Source of the DNA: Streptosporangiaceae bacterium NEAU-GS5
Lineage (GTDB): Bacteria > Actinomycetota > Actinomycetes > Streptosporangiales > Streptosporangiaceae
Length of the DNA: 64,000 nucleotides
Reading direction: 5' to 3'
Assembly (NCBI GenBank): GCA_017592665.1
Contig: JAGFNW010000016.1
Coordinates: 62,001-126,000, forward strand
Under the pieces are notes generated by a model. It did not search any database, had not been told where the DNA came from, and saw nothing but the letters and a program-made list of their open reading frames with translations. The translations under genes were made by a program, and so were the position numbers. Of this stretch, positions 17,739-26,322 are shown one piece after another (the first letter of the stretch is position 1; the number at the start of each line of letters is the position of its first letter).

Positions 17739-18036
17739 CGGCGATCGAAGCGGCGATCATGGCGTCGAGCAGCCCCTGAGGCTCGCCTGTCCAATCGCCG
17801 ATCAGTGTGGCGGTCGCGGCGTCGGGCTGGAAGGGCCCGGCGCCGTAGGCCCCGAACAGGCCGGCAGTGACCAGCACGACCAGCCGAGGGTCGTCGAAGG
17901 GCAGGGTCTCGACATGGCAGGCGGCGTCGAGCAGCGCGAGAGCACAGCGGGCGTTGCGCCCCTCATCGCTCGGCTCATGCCGATCGAGCCGGCGCCGCGC
18001 CTGACCGCGCAGATAGTCGGCCAACGTCTCCCACAT
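17722..18036 (-). CDS. Conserved hypothetical protein
   Basis: 104 residues, unrecognised; helical, with RNARCALALLDAACHVETLP and DDPRLVVLVTAGLFG as its most notable segments. No signal peptide or TM. I start at the ATG at 18036 because GGAGGGTG lies just before it; an ATG at 18060 adds eight residues. The 3' end overlaps the thioredoxin-like gene by 17 bp (convergent). It is divergent from the carbonic anhydrase. Confidence 0.6.
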   Translation of the reverse strand: MWETLADYLRGQARRRLDRHEPSDEGRNARCALALLDAACHVETLPFDDPRLVVLVTAGLFGAYGAGPFQPDAATATLIGDWTGEPQGLLDAMIAASIAATTAT

Positions 18037-18160
18037 GCCCGCACCCTCCACCTTACTCATAGCCACGATATCATCACCCAGCGTCGATGATGATCGGGTG
18101 TGTTTCCTCAGTTGAACCCTGGAAAGGCGGAGGAAACTCGGGTGCGCGACCATTTATGTC

Positions 18161-18661
18161 ATGACTGGTGCGTTCGATGACCTGTTGGCCGCCAACGACG
18201 AGTACGCGAGGACCTTCGCCCATTCCGACCTGACCGGCCGCGCGCTGCGCGGCCTGGCCGTGGTGACGTGCATGGACTCCCGCATCGACCCGCTCGGACT
18301 ACTCGGTCTGACCGCGGGCGACGCGAAGATCCTGCGCAACGCCGGCGCCCGTGTCACCGACGACGTGCTCCGCACGCTCGTTCTCGCCGTCTACCTCCTC
18401 GGAGTCGACCGGGTGCTGGTCATGCCGCACACCGACTGCCGCATGTCCAAGTCCACCGACGCCGACGTCCATGAGCTCATCGCCGACAAGTACGGCGTCG
18501 ACACCCGGAGCCTGGAGTTCCACACGGTGCCCGACCAGGACGCCGCCCTCCGCCACGACCTCATGAGGATCAGGACCAGCCCCTTCCTGCCGCCTGGCCT
18601 GCGCGTCGGAGGCGCCCTGTACGACGTCCACACCGGCAAACTCATGCCGGTCGAGGTCTGA
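18161..18661 (+). CDS. Beta-class carbonic anhydrase
   Basis: 166 residues. Interconverts CO2 and bicarbonate with a zinc ion held by C37, H90 and C93; seen as CMDSR (C37-D39-R41) and MPHTDCRMS. Short beta-CA proteins of this size are common in actinobacteria. No strong ribosome site precedes the ATG (GGTGCGCG only). The stop codon lies inside a 52-bp imperfect tandem repeat (18649-18752), after which about 370 bp hold no gene. Confidence 0.93.
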   Translation: MTGAFDDLLAANDEYARTFAHSDLTGRALRGLAVVTCMDSRIDPLGLLGLTAGDAKILRNAGARVTDDVLRTLVLAVYLLGVDRVLVMPHTDCRMSKSTDADVHELIADKYGVDTRSLEFHTVPDQDAALRHDLMRIRTSPFLPPGLRVGGALYDVHTGKLMPVEV

Positions 18662-18752
18662 CCCACCGCCGGACATGTCCGCCTCCGGCAACGACACGCC
18701 CGTCGCGGTCTGAATCATCGCCGGGCGTGTCCGCCTCCGACGACGACGCGCC
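18649..18752 (+). repeat. 52-bp imperfect tandem duplication across the carbonic anhydrase stop
   Basis: Two adjacent 52-bp units (18649-18700 and 18701-18752) share the pattern GTCG(A/C)GGTCTGA ... TGTCCGCCTCCG ... ACGAC(A)CGCC. The first unit holds the real stop codon, the second a copy of it outside the gene. Confidence 0.7.
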
Positions 18753-18793
18753 TGCCACGCCCACGCTCGCCGCGGCCCTCGGGTCCGCCGCAC

Positions 18794-18831
18794 GCCCTGC
18801 AGGCCGATCGCCCACGATCGGCCTGCAGGGC
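18794..18831. terminator. 17-bp perfect hairpin downstream of carbonic anhydrase
   Basis: GCCCTGCAGGCCGATCG, a 4-nt loop CCCA, and its exact complement. No U-run follows, as is usual in actinobacteria. It lies in the 466-bp gap between 18662 and 19127, in which no gene is seen. Confidence 0.7.
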
Positions 18832-19045
18832 GGCCTACCATGCGAGGGCGCTAAGCCTTACAAGGGACGGCAGCCGGTGAGCCGGTAACCCACTACCAAT
18901 CACGCACTGCCCCCCACCCCGTCGCCGACAGCGAGCCCCCGGAACGTCGACGACGTTCGGGTTCCTCGCCAATTGGAACAACGCCACGAACGCCGCTCCC
19001 CCGGTGAGCTGCGCGCTCAGCTGAGGGACCGGCGGACATGACCGC

Positions 19046-19082
19046 GGCGCGCCCGTCCCTCGATCGATCGGACGGGCGCGCC
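19046..19082. terminator. 13-bp hairpin downstream of the MFS gene
   Basis: GGCGCGCCCGTCC, an 11-nt loop, and GGACGGGCGCGCC. It is placed 45 bp after the MFS stop (minus strand) and can serve as its terminator. Confidence 0.65.
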
Positions 19083-19084
19083 GG

Positions 19085-19120
19085 GGCCGTACAGGATGAG
19101 AAGGCCGTACAGGATGAGAG
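19085..19120. repeat. 18-bp direct tandem repeat
   Basis: Two adjacent copies of GGCCGTACAGGATGAGAA (the second ending AG), between the MFS stop and the terminator hairpin. Confidence 0.7.
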
Positions 19121-19127
19121 AAGAGGG

Positions 19128-20630
19128 TCAGGCCTTTTCGCCGAGCAGGCGCTCGACCTCGCGGTTGTGCTCGTCGAGCTCGGCGCGGGCCGCGCTCGGC
19201 CGCCACTTGCCGATCAGCGGCAGCATCAGCGGGATGAAGACGATCTCGGCGACCACGCAGATCCAGAACCACGTCTGCCACTGGCCGGGCGCGACGGCCG
19301 CCGCCGCCTTGATCTCGCCCAGCTTCTCCAGCAGCGCGGGCGGCGGGTTGTTGCCCGCCTCCTTGGCCGCCGCTAGGTACGCCGGGGCTTCCACCAGGGT
19401 GTTCATGCTCGAGACGACGTACGGGACGAAGAACAGCGACGCCGTGACGACCAGCCGGAGGAGCCAGCCCCAGACGGCCAGGCCGGTCGCGGTGAGCGCC
19501 GGGTTGCGCCGCTCGACGGTCTCGGTGAAGGCGGCCATCCAGGGCGCGTACGCGATGGCGAGTCCGACGGCCAGCAGGCTGATGATCACGACAAGCGAGC
19601 CGTAGCTCGTTTCGGGGTGCGTGGCCCGGGTCAGGAACACGATCGTCATGACGACCGCGATCACCGCGCCGGCCACCATGAACGGCTTACGCACCAGCAG
19701 GCGGTCCGACAGGATGCCGCCGATCACCAGGGCTACGCCGTCGATCGCCCAATACCAGGCGTTCAGGCCGTTGGCCTCGGACGTGGTGAATCCGAAGATC
19801 GAGGTCAGATAGATGGTGAAGAAGGCGACCGCGGTGTAGTAGATCAACAGGAAGATCGAGACGCCGATCGCCGGAGCGATGATGTTGAGCTTCATCATCT
19901 GGCGGAACGGGTGGCTGAGGTCGACCTGCAGCTCCTTGGCCCTCGCCTCGACGAGAGCGCGATCGCGCCCGCTCACCATGATCTGGTCGCGGAGCCCGGG
20001 CGCGAGCTCGCGAAGGCCGATCAGGGCCACGATGAACATGATGATGCCGACGACGCCGACGATCTTGAACTGACTCTCCCACGTCCCGAAATTCGGCAGC
20101 GTGGCATTGGCGACGGCCGCGACGACGAGGCTGCCGGCCACCGGGCCGAGGGTCCAGAAGCCCATGGCCGAAGCCCGGCCTAACTGCGGCGAGAAGTCCC
20201 TGACCAGGGCGGGGGTGGCGACGAGAATGACGCCCTCGACGACGCCCACCACGACCGTGAGGAACGCGAAGACGAACGCGTTCGGCGCGATGGTCAGCAG
20301 GAACATCATGACGGCGGTGATCAGCAGGCCGTACGTGACGAGATTGGCCCGTCCCCACCTGTCGGCCAGGCCCGCCGCCAGCGAGGCGAACGCACCGACC
20401 AGGTTGGCCACGACCAGCATGTTCACGTAGTACGTGAAGGACATCTTGAAGTGCTCGAGGATCAGCGGCGCGACGCCGCCGCCCACATAGAGCTCGTAGT
20501 AGAGGACGACCGTGGCGAGGACCGCCACGACCAGATACCAAATGCGGGCCCCGGTTTCGGGATAGGAGGCCAGTTGCCGGCGCCACAGCCGGTCGGTGGC
20601 CGTTGGACGGGAACCAGAGATCGTTGCCAT
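19128..20630 (-). CDS. MFS transporter
   Basis: 500 residues with about twelve TM segments. The MFS loop-2 motif is seen as GLADRWGRANL (about residue 86) and a second as GGILSDRLLVRK (about 307). An unusually long hydrophilic loop of about 50 residues lies between TM6 and TM7 and a second before the last TM (AYLAAAKEAGNNPPP). The substrate is unknown; sugar or organic acid importers and drug exporters share this scaffold. It is divergent from a TetR regulator across 136 bp, so it is very likely the regulator's target. The ORF ends 45 bp before the terminator hairpin. Confidence 0.88.
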   Translation of the reverse strand: MATISGSRPTATDRLWRRQLASYPETGARIWYLVVAVLATVVLYYELYVGGGVAPLILEHFKMSFTYYVNMLVVANLVGAFASLAAGLADRWGRANLVTYGLLITAVMMFLLTIAPNAFVFAFLTVVVGVVEGVILVATPALVRDFSPQLGRASAMGFWTLGPVAGSLVVAAVANATLPNFGTWESQFKIVGVVGIIMFIVALIGLRELAPGLRDQIMVSGRDRALVEARAKELQVDLSHPFRQMMKLNIIAPAIGVSIFLLIYYTAVAFFTIYLTSIFGFTTSEANGLNAWYWAIDGVALVIGGILSDRLLVRKPFMVAGAVIAVVMTIVFLTRATHPETSYGSLVVIISLLAVGLAIAYAPWMAAFTETVERRNPALTATGLAVWGWLLRLVVTASLFFVPYVVSSMNTLVEAPAYLAAAKEAGNNPPPALLEKLGEIKAAAAVAPGQWQTWFWICVVAEIVFIPLMLPLIGKWRPSAARAELDEHNREVERLLGEKA

Positions 20631-20766
20631 CGATTCTCCTGCCTCAGCGCAGCTTTCAACCCGTCCCCGCTCGGCTTCCTGGCCGTGCTGAACTGGATAA
20701 ACAAGCGTTCATACAGTAGTACACAGGGTTGCCGGGTGCGGTCAAGACTCGTGCGACACTTGGCGC
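20631..20766. promoter_or_regulatory. Divergent MFS/TetR control region
   Basis: 136 bp between the two starts. It has an AT-richer core (20696-20727) with ACAAGCGTTCAT, similar to one half of TetR operators such as that at 1831. I could not find a clean palindrome. Confidence 0.4.
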
Positions 20767-21363
20767 ATGACCGTGTCGACACCCGCTTCACCCCCCGCGC
20801 GCATGCTGGCCGCGGCGGCGGTCGACCTGTTCTATCGGCAGGGCGCGACGGCGACCACGATCCGCGAGATCACACAGGCCTGCGGGCTCACCGCTGGAGC
20901 GCTCTACAACCACTTCGCCTCGAAAGAGGAGCTGCTTTATACGGTGGTCCGCGACAGCCACCTCAATCTCGACGCCGCCGTCGTCCGCGAGCTCGATTCC
21001 GCCGGCGACCCGCCCGCCAAGCTGGCGGCCATCGTGCGCGTCTACGTAGAGCAGCACGCCCGGCACCGCAAGTCGTCCCGGGTCGCCAACAGTGAGTACG
21101 GCCAGCTCACGGGTGAGCGGCGAGCCGAGATCGTGGAGATCAGGCGGCGCCTTCGCGACCGGGTCACCGACGTGCTCCGCGCGGGCGAGCGCAGCGGCCA
21201 CTTCCAGCTGCCCGGCCGCGACGAGGCCACGATCGTCGCCCGGGCCATCCTCGACATGTGCGTCCACATCAGCGCCTGGTTCCACGAGGGGCAGCCGCTC
21301 ACCACGGCCGACCTCCAGGACCGTTACGTCACCCTGGCCCTCCGCATGGCCGGCTCCACCTGA
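20767..21363 (+). CDS. TetR-family transcriptional regulator
   Basis: 198 residues, the normal length. The N-terminal helix-turn-helix is clear (TATTIREITQACGLTAGALYNHFASKEEL, residues about 28-56). The C-terminal ligand domain resembles TetR_C regulators of acyl-CoA or fatty-acid type. It probably represses the divergent MFS gene and itself. No strong ribosome site is seen. A possible wider role: the AAGCG-type half site in its control region resembles the operator of the dioxygenase at 1831. Confidence 0.92.
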   Translation: MTVSTPASPPARMLAAAAVDLFYRQGATATTIREITQACGLTAGALYNHFASKEELLYTVVRDSHLNLDAAVVRELDSAGDPPAKLAAIVRVYVEQHARHRKSSRVANSEYGQLTGERRAEIVEIRRRLRDRVTDVLRAGERSGHFQLPGRDEATIVARAILDMCVHISAWFHEGQPLTTADLQDRYVTLALRMAGST

Positions 21364-22009
21364 CCAAGGCGTATCCCACAACCACCCCGCCCCGGAGGGT
21401 CACGCCCACCCGCGCCCACTCCGCACGCGGGTCACGCCAATCCCGCTTCGACCAGCAGCCCCTCGCCGCCACCCCGTCGCCGCCCACACACCCCCGACCG
21501 CCCATCGTCGATCTTGCCCGGCCGCGCTCGCGGTCGCGGGCGTAGGACCGCAGATGGGCAGACGTGTGGATGCCCGGACGCGTGGAATGCGCGGAGCCGG
21601 TGCGCGTGCGAGAAGCTACCCGGGCGCGCTCCCCGGAACCCGGGCGCGCTCCCCGGATGGGCGGTTGCGGGCGCGGGATCCGCAGGCACGCGGACCCGAA
21701 CGGGCAGACGCCGACTCAGGTGCGCGTGCGGAGGCTACGCCCGGGCGCGCAGGCCTACAGGCGCCGCTGGCAGATCCGCGGTTGAGGGGCGGGGCTGCGG
21801 GCGGGGCCAGCGGGCAGGGCTGGGGGCTGGGGGCCGTGCCAGCGCGCAGGGCTGGGGCCGGGGGCAGGGCTGCGGGCAGGGCTAGGGGTCGGGGACGGGG
21901 CCAGCGGGCAGGGCTTGGGCCGCGGGCGGGGTCAGCGGGCGGGGCGGGGCGTCCCTCTGGTGGGGCGGGGCGGCGAGTCCCTCTGGTGGGGGCGGGCGGT
22001 GGGTGGGGG
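21364..22009. repeat. G-rich repeat region between tetR and parE, no gene
   Basis: No gene seen. A perfect 20-bp tandem pair lies at 21618-21637 and 21638-21657. A diverged copy of the wider area (GGTGCGCGTGCG...CCCGGGCGCGC) recurs at about 21720-21760. From 21780 to 22009 the plus strand is a run of GGGG tracts separated by CT or C (GCAGGGCTGGGG type), plus two copies of CCCTCTGGTGGGG. It could form G-quadruplexes, and it abuts the parE stop. Confidence 0.75.
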
Positions 22010-24064
22010 TCAGGCGTCGATGGCGTCGCGGTCTACGTCGGAGGCGCTGCCGACGATGAACTCACGGCGGGGGGCGACGTCGCTGCCCATGAGCAGGTCG
22101 AAGATGCGCTCCGCGGACTGGACGTCTTCGATCCTGATCCGGCGCAGGACGCGGTGGCGGGGATCCATGGTCGTCTCGGCCAGTTGGTCGGCGTCCATCT
22201 CGCCAAGACCCTTGTAGCGCTGGATCGGATCCTTCCAGCGCCGCCCGCGGCGCTCCAGGTCGCGGAGTACCTTCTGCAGCTCGGCGTCGCTGTAGGTATA
22301 GACATACTTCTCCTGGCCCTTGCCAGGATTGGTCAGCTCGATCCGGTGCAGCGGCGGCACCGCGGCGAAGACCCGGCCGGCCTCGACCATCGGCGTCATG
22401 TAGCGGTGGAACAGGGTGAGCAGCAGGCATCGGATGTGCGCGCCGTCGACGTCGGCGTCGGCCATCAGGATGACCTTGCCGTAGCGACTGGCCTCGATGT
22501 CGAAGCTGCGCCCCGAACCGGCGCCGACCACCTGGATGATCGCGGCGCACTCGGCGTTCTTGAGCATGTCGCTCACGGACGCCTTCTGCACGTTGAGGAT
22601 CTTGCCCCGGATCGGCAGCAGCGCCTGGAACTCCGAGTCGCGGGCCAGCTTGGCCGTGCCCAGCGCCGAGTCTCCCTCGACGATGAACAGCTCGGAGCGG
22701 TCCACATCGTCGCTCCGGCAGTCGACCAGTTTGGCCGGCAGCGCCGAATTCTCCAGGGCCGACTTGCGGCGCTGGTTGTCACGGTGCTCGCGGGCCGCGA
22801 TGCGCGCCTTGGCCGCGGCCACGATCTTCTCGAGGACCGCGCGCAGCGGCTGCTTGAAGCCGCGCGGCGGGTTGGCGAACAGCGCCTTCAGCTCGCGTGA
22901 GACGACATGGTTGACGATCCGGTTGGCGGCCGAAGTGCCGAGGACCTCCTTGGTCTGGCCCTCGAACTGCGGCTCGGGCACGCGCACGGTCACCACAGCC
23001 GTCAGGCCCTCGAGGATGTCTTCCTTGGTGACCGGATCGTCGCCGTTCTTCAGCAGCCGGGTCTCGCGCAGCTGCTCGTTGAGCGTCTTGACCAGCGCCC
23101 GCTCGAAGCCCGCGATGTGGGTGCCACCCTTGGGCGTGGCGATCACATTCACGAACGAGCGGACCGTGGTCTCATAGCCGCGGCCCCAGCGGACCGCCAC
23201 GTCGACCGTGAGCTCGCGCTCGACCTCGGTGGCCGTCATGTGACCCTGGTCGTCGAGGACCGGCACCGTCTCGTGGAAGTGGCCGGACCCCTGCAGCCGC
23301 AGCACGTCGCAGACGGCCTCGTCGTTGGCCAGGAAGTCGGTGAACGCCGAGATGCCGCCGTCGAAGCGGAACTCCTCGACCTGGCCGCCCTGAATGAGCA
23401 CCAGGGTCAGGCCGGGCACGAGGAAGGCCGTCTGGCGGAGCCGCACATGAATCTCGTCGACCGAGACCTCGGCCTCGGGCAGGAAGATCTGCCGGTCGGC
23501 CCAGAAGCGGACCCGGGTGCCGGTCTTCTTCCGCGCCAGCCGGCCGCCGTCGCGCAGGCCCGACTTCTTGCGGAACTTGGCCGTCGGACCCTCGCCCTCG
23601 AAGACGCCGGGGACGCCGCGCCGGAAGCTGATCTCGTGCACTCGGCCGTCGCGGTCGACCTCGACGTCGAGCCGCTCCGACAGCGCGTTGACCACGGAGG
23701 CGCCGACGCCGTGCAAGCCGCCGGAGGCTCCATAGGATCCGCCGCCGAACTTTCCGCCCGCGTGGAGCTTCGTGTAAACAAGCTCGACGCCGGCGAGGCC
23801 GGTCTTGGGCTCGATGTCGACCGGAATGCCACGCCCGTTGTCGCGGACCTCGATCGAACCGTCGTCGTAGAGCTCGACCTCGATGCGGGTGCAGAACCCG
23901 CCCAGCGCCTCGTCGACGCCGTTGTCCACGATCTCCCACAGGCAGTGCATGAGGCCACGGCTGTCGGTCGACCCGATATACATCCCCGGGCGCTTGCGGA
24001 CGGCCTCAAGACCCTCCAGCACCGACAGATGACGAGCGGTGTAACTCGCCTCCACTATCGTCAC
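22010..24064 (-). CDS. parE: DNA topoisomerase IV subunit B
   Basis: 684-residue ATPase subunit of topoisomerase IV, partner of ParC. Seen: GHKL ATP site EIVDNGVDEALGG (about 44-56), DNGRGIP, and GLHGVGASVVNALS; TOPRIM motifs ELFIVEGDSALG and MADADVDGAHIRCLLL. The start is GTG with AAGGAG 5 bp upstream; the track extends further to an ATG but without such a site and without conservation. parC lies about 9 kb away, on the plus strand, with accessory genes between. The pair is separate from gyrA/gyrB, as usual in actinobacteria. Confidence 0.94.
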   Translation of the reverse strand: MTIVEASYTARHLSVLEGLEAVRKRPGMYIGSTDSRGLMHCLWEIVDNGVDEALGGFCTRIEVELYDDGSIEVRDNGRGIPVDIEPKTGLAGVELVYTKLHAGGKFGGGSYGASGGLHGVGASVVNALSERLDVEVDRDGRVHEISFRRGVPGVFEGEGPTAKFRKKSGLRDGGRLARKKTGTRVRFWADRQIFLPEAEVSVDEIHVRLRQTAFLVPGLTLVLIQGGQVEEFRFDGGISAFTDFLANDEAVCDVLRLQGSGHFHETVPVLDDQGHMTATEVERELTVDVAVRWGRGYETTVRSFVNVIATPKGGTHIAGFERALVKTLNEQLRETRLLKNGDDPVTKEDILEGLTAVVTVRVPEPQFEGQTKEVLGTSAANRIVNHVVSRELKALFANPPRGFKQPLRAVLEKIVAAAKARIAAREHRDNQRRKSALENSALPAKLVDCRSDDVDRSELFIVEGDSALGTAKLARDSEFQALLPIRGKILNVQKASVSDMLKNAECAAIIQVVGAGSGRSFDIEASRYGKVILMADADVDGAHIRCLLLTLFHRYMTPMVEAGRVFAAVPPLHRIELTNPGKGQEKYVYTYSDAELQKVLRDLERRGRRWKDPIQRYKGLGEMDADQLAETTMDPRHRVLRRIRIEDVQSAERIFDLLMGSDVAPRREFIVGSASDVDRDAIDA

Positions 24065-24218
24065 TTCCGCTCCTTCATCGAACACCTGTGCGCAGCTTAC
24101 CGCCCCATCGCAATTAACGCGTACAAGCTTGCCAGTGGGGAGATGATCCACGTGACTGGCGGTGTGATCTACGTCACTTTTAGGGGCATTCTGCTCTCGG
24201 CGTAGACACACCCCGATT

Positions 24219-24245
24219 GGGAACGCCCTCATCGGGTTAGATGTT
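24219..24245 (+). promoter_or_regulatory. SigR/SigH-like promoter for the zinc-ribbon gene
   Basis: GGGAAC at 24219-24224, 18 bp, GTT at 24243-24245. This fits the GGGAAY-N18-GTT consensus of SigR-type thiol-stress sigma factors. It would give a leader of about 50 nt before the start at 24303. Confidence 0.5.
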
Positions 24246-24268
24246 GTCCCAAGTGACTACGCCAGTAT

Positions 24269-24284
24269 CCCCGCTTCGGCGGGG
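24269..24284 (+). promoter_or_regulatory. UUCG-tetraloop hairpin in the 5' leader
   Basis: CCCCGC-TTCG-GCGGGG, a 6-bp stem with the very stable UUCG loop. It ends 7 bp before the AAAGG ribosome site of the gene at 24303 and may protect the mRNA 5' end or affect initiation. Confidence 0.6.
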
Positions 24285-24302
24285 TGACCCGAAAGGCGAT
24301 AC

Positions 24303-24533
24303 GTGACTGGAGCTCTCGCCCCCACTAAGCCGCTGACCGCCCTTGACCGTTGTGACCGGTGTGGCGCTCAGGCCTACATCCGCGCGACCCTCCCGGCCGG
24401 GATGGAGCTGCTGTTCTGCGCCCACCATGGACGCCAGCACGTAGCGGCGTTGCGCGACCGAGGCGCTGAGATCCAGGACGAGTCAGCACGACTCAGTGAA
24501 ACCCCAGCGTCCTCGAATTTCGACGAACGCTGA
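24303..24533 (+). CDS. Small zinc-ribbon-like protein (DUF7455 type)
   Basis: 76 residues, GTG start with AAAGGCG upstream. Cysteine and histidine pattern RCDRCGAQAY ... LFCAHHGRQH (CxxC about 15 residues before CxHH) suggests one metal site. Short proteins of this type, often linked to hrdB and parE, are conserved across actinobacteria; the function is not established. Its leader carries a SigR-like promoter and a UUCG hairpin, so induction by thiol stress is possible. It is divergent from parE. Confidence 0.85.
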   Translation: MTGALAPTKPLTALDRCDRCGAQAYIRATLPAGMELLFCAHHGRQHVAALRDRGAEIQDESARLSETPASSNFDER

Positions 24534-24544
24534 CATTCTGATAC

Positions 24545-24578
24545 CCGACGGCGTGGCCGGAAACGGTCACGCCGTCGG
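24545..24578. terminator. Bidirectional hairpin between zinc-ribbon gene and GNAT gene
   Basis: CCGACGGCGTG and CACGCCGTCGG form 11 bp, extended by GCCG-GAAA-CGGT with a GAAA-type loop. It lies between the convergent stops and overlaps the last codons of the GNAT gene. Confidence 0.75.
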
Positions 24579-25262
24579 CATGACCCGGTAGTGATACCGG
24601 CTCGTCACCACAAAGCCCTCCCCCTCATAAAGCGCCCTCGCCGCCGTGTTCGCCTCCGTCACCAGGAGGTACGGCTTCCGCCCGGCGCCCCACGCCCGAA
24701 GCCCCCGCAGGATGGCCCGCGCCAGCCCTCTGCGCCGGTCTGCGGGCCGTACGGCCATGCAGTAGACGCCCAGCCACTCCCCCTGCCGCACGCCACGTCC
24801 GACCGCGGCCATCATGGGGAAGCCGATCGAGGCGTATCCGGCCGGCACCCCGCTGAGGATGCGCTCGCCCCATTCCCTGCCGTCGGCGTGCCTGGCCCCG
24901 TCGACCGACCACCAGGTGTCCAGCCACTCCACCGACGGGGCGTGCGCCACCACCACCCCATCGGCCGTCTCGATGGCCGCCGCAGGAGCGGTCATCACGA
25001 ACGTGGGATCGACGAGCCGGTAGCCACGCGCCGCCAATTTCCCGTCCAGCCCCTCGGGCGCCCCATCGCCGATCGAGAACACGCACGGCTGTCCCAGCCC
25101 GGCGTAGAAGCGCTCAGCGGCCTCGATCGAGCCCTCTCCGAGCGGCAGCACCGAGTTGGCCCGCTTGGTCACTCCAGCCGCGTGCCGGAACACCCAATCA
25201 CCGGCCCTGACCCGGTTGGGCGCCGGCCACGCCGCGTCCACCAGCCGATCGAACGTGTCCAC
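24567..25262 (-). CDS. GNAT-family N-acetyltransferase
   Basis: 231 residues. The C-terminal half is a GNAT domain: WLGVYCMAVRPADRRRGLARAILRGL, where RRRGLAR is the acetyl-CoA loop, and the closing AARALYEGEGFV. The N-terminal half is a divergent, possibly inactive, GNAT fold, as in two-domain members. The substrate is unknown. Start is a GTG with weak GCAGG upstream. The gene is 10 bp from the next gene (25273) on the same strand. Confidence 0.88.
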   Translation of the reverse strand: MDTFDRLVDAAWPAPNRVRAGDWVFRHAAGVTKRANSVLPLGEGSIEAAERFYAGLGQPCVFSIGDGAPEGLDGKLAARGYRLVDPTFVMTAPAAAIETADGVVVAHAPSVEWLDTWWSVDGARHADGREWGERILSGVPAGYASIGFPMMAAVGRGVRQGEWLGVYCMAVRPADRRRGLARAILRGLRAWGAGRKPYLLVTEANTAARALYEGEGFVVTSRYHYRVMPTA

Positions 25263-25272
25263 ACCTGCAAGG

Positions 25273-26250
25273 TTACGAGGTCGTGATCACATTCAGGCGG
25301 GCGCAGGCGCGGTGGAACTGGTGGCCGGGGTCACCGAGGTGCGACCAGGGCTGGCGGCTGAACCTGCCGCCCGTACGTGAGAGGTGGCCACGGGCCGGGC
25401 GGCGCAGATCGGCCAGGTAGAGTGCGGCGCCGAAGGCGTTGTGCGCCTCGATCGAACGCGGATGGGCGCCGCCGATCCGGCGCTCGGCCCAGCGCCCGGA
25501 CGCCGAGATGATCTCCCGCTGCGCCGCGAATGGAAACCAGGACCCCCGCGACATGGGGGTCCGCTCGGCGGCCACGTTCTCGAAGTGGGCGAGCGGGACC
25601 AGCGCGGGCAGCGGGCTGCCCTCGGGCGCCTGCGCGGCCACTCCACGGGCGAACGCGAACATCTCATGGTCCGTGCCACCCCAGCCGGGCGACAGCGTGA
25701 TCATGCGGGCCACGTTCGCCGAGTAGAGCGTCGGCCAGCGGCGCGAGCACTCGAACCAGACCGAGTCCTTGTCGGCGCGTGGGCGGTCGAGCCCGATGGC
25801 CAGCCACAGCATGGACTCCCACGGCACCGGGTCGCCGGGCGCCAGCGCCGCCGCCCTCAGCAGCGGCTGCCGCGCCAGCTCCATGGCCGCGTGAAAGGCC
25901 TGCAGCCGATGAGCCTGTACGGCCCGGGCCTTCATCTCCGGCTTGGACTCCCAGGCCTCCTCGATCCGGGTGCGGCCGAGCCACAACCACAGATCGGGAT
26001 TGCCGGGATCCCCGGACGCGAGGGCCGCCACGCCCCCGCTCTGTCCGAGGGCCGCCCGGGAGAGGGCCTCCACACGGACCGACCGGACCTCAGGGTCCGG
26101 CCGGCAGGCCGCGAGCACCGGAAGGGCCGCGGCCAGGCTCCCGCGCTGGACGGCCGAGAACGCCCCGTCCAGCGCGTCATCCGCCCAAGGGCGGTCTGGG
26201 ATCGCTCGTGGCCCCCGAGCACGCGCCCGATCCACTTCGATCACACCCAT
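25273..26250 (-). CDS. Helical (TPR-like) protein, DUF4034-type
   Basis: 325 residues, rich in alpha-helix and tryptophan. The arrangement WLGRTRIEEAW ... AAALAPGDPVPWESMLWLA ... ANVARMITLSPGW ... PWSHLGDP resembles actinobacterial proteins annotated DUF4034, with a TPR-like solenoid. I place it there tentatively. No signal peptide or TM. The ATG at 26250 is preferred; a TTG at 26259 is also possible. It is followed by the GNAT gene after 10 bp and lies 72 bp downstream of hrdB on the same strand. Confidence 0.6.
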   Translation of the reverse strand: MGVIEVDRARARGPRAIPDRPWADDALDGAFSAVQRGSLAAALPVLAACRPDPEVRSVRVEALSRAALGQSGGVAALASGDPGNPDLWLWLGRTRIEEAWESKPEMKARAVQAHRLQAFHAAMELARQPLLRAAALAPGDPVPWESMLWLAIGLDRPRADKDSVWFECSRRWPTLYSANVARMITLSPGWGGTDHEMFAFARGVAAQAPEGSPLPALVPLAHFENVAAERTPMSRGSWFPFAAQREIISASGRWAERRIGGAHPRSIEAHNAFGAALYLADLRRPARGHLSRTGGRFSRQPWSHLGDPGHQFHRACARLNVITTS

Positions 26251-26322
26251 GAGCGGCAAGCCTAGAAACGATCATCACATCGGGCGCTACCGCGACGTTA
26301 CGCCTGCGTAAAACGCGGGATA

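Noticed and set aside
21092-22900. Plus-strand frame of 602 residues across tetR, the G-rich gap and parE
   Set aside because: It is out of frame with TetR and antisense to ParE; its middle is a G-tract translation.
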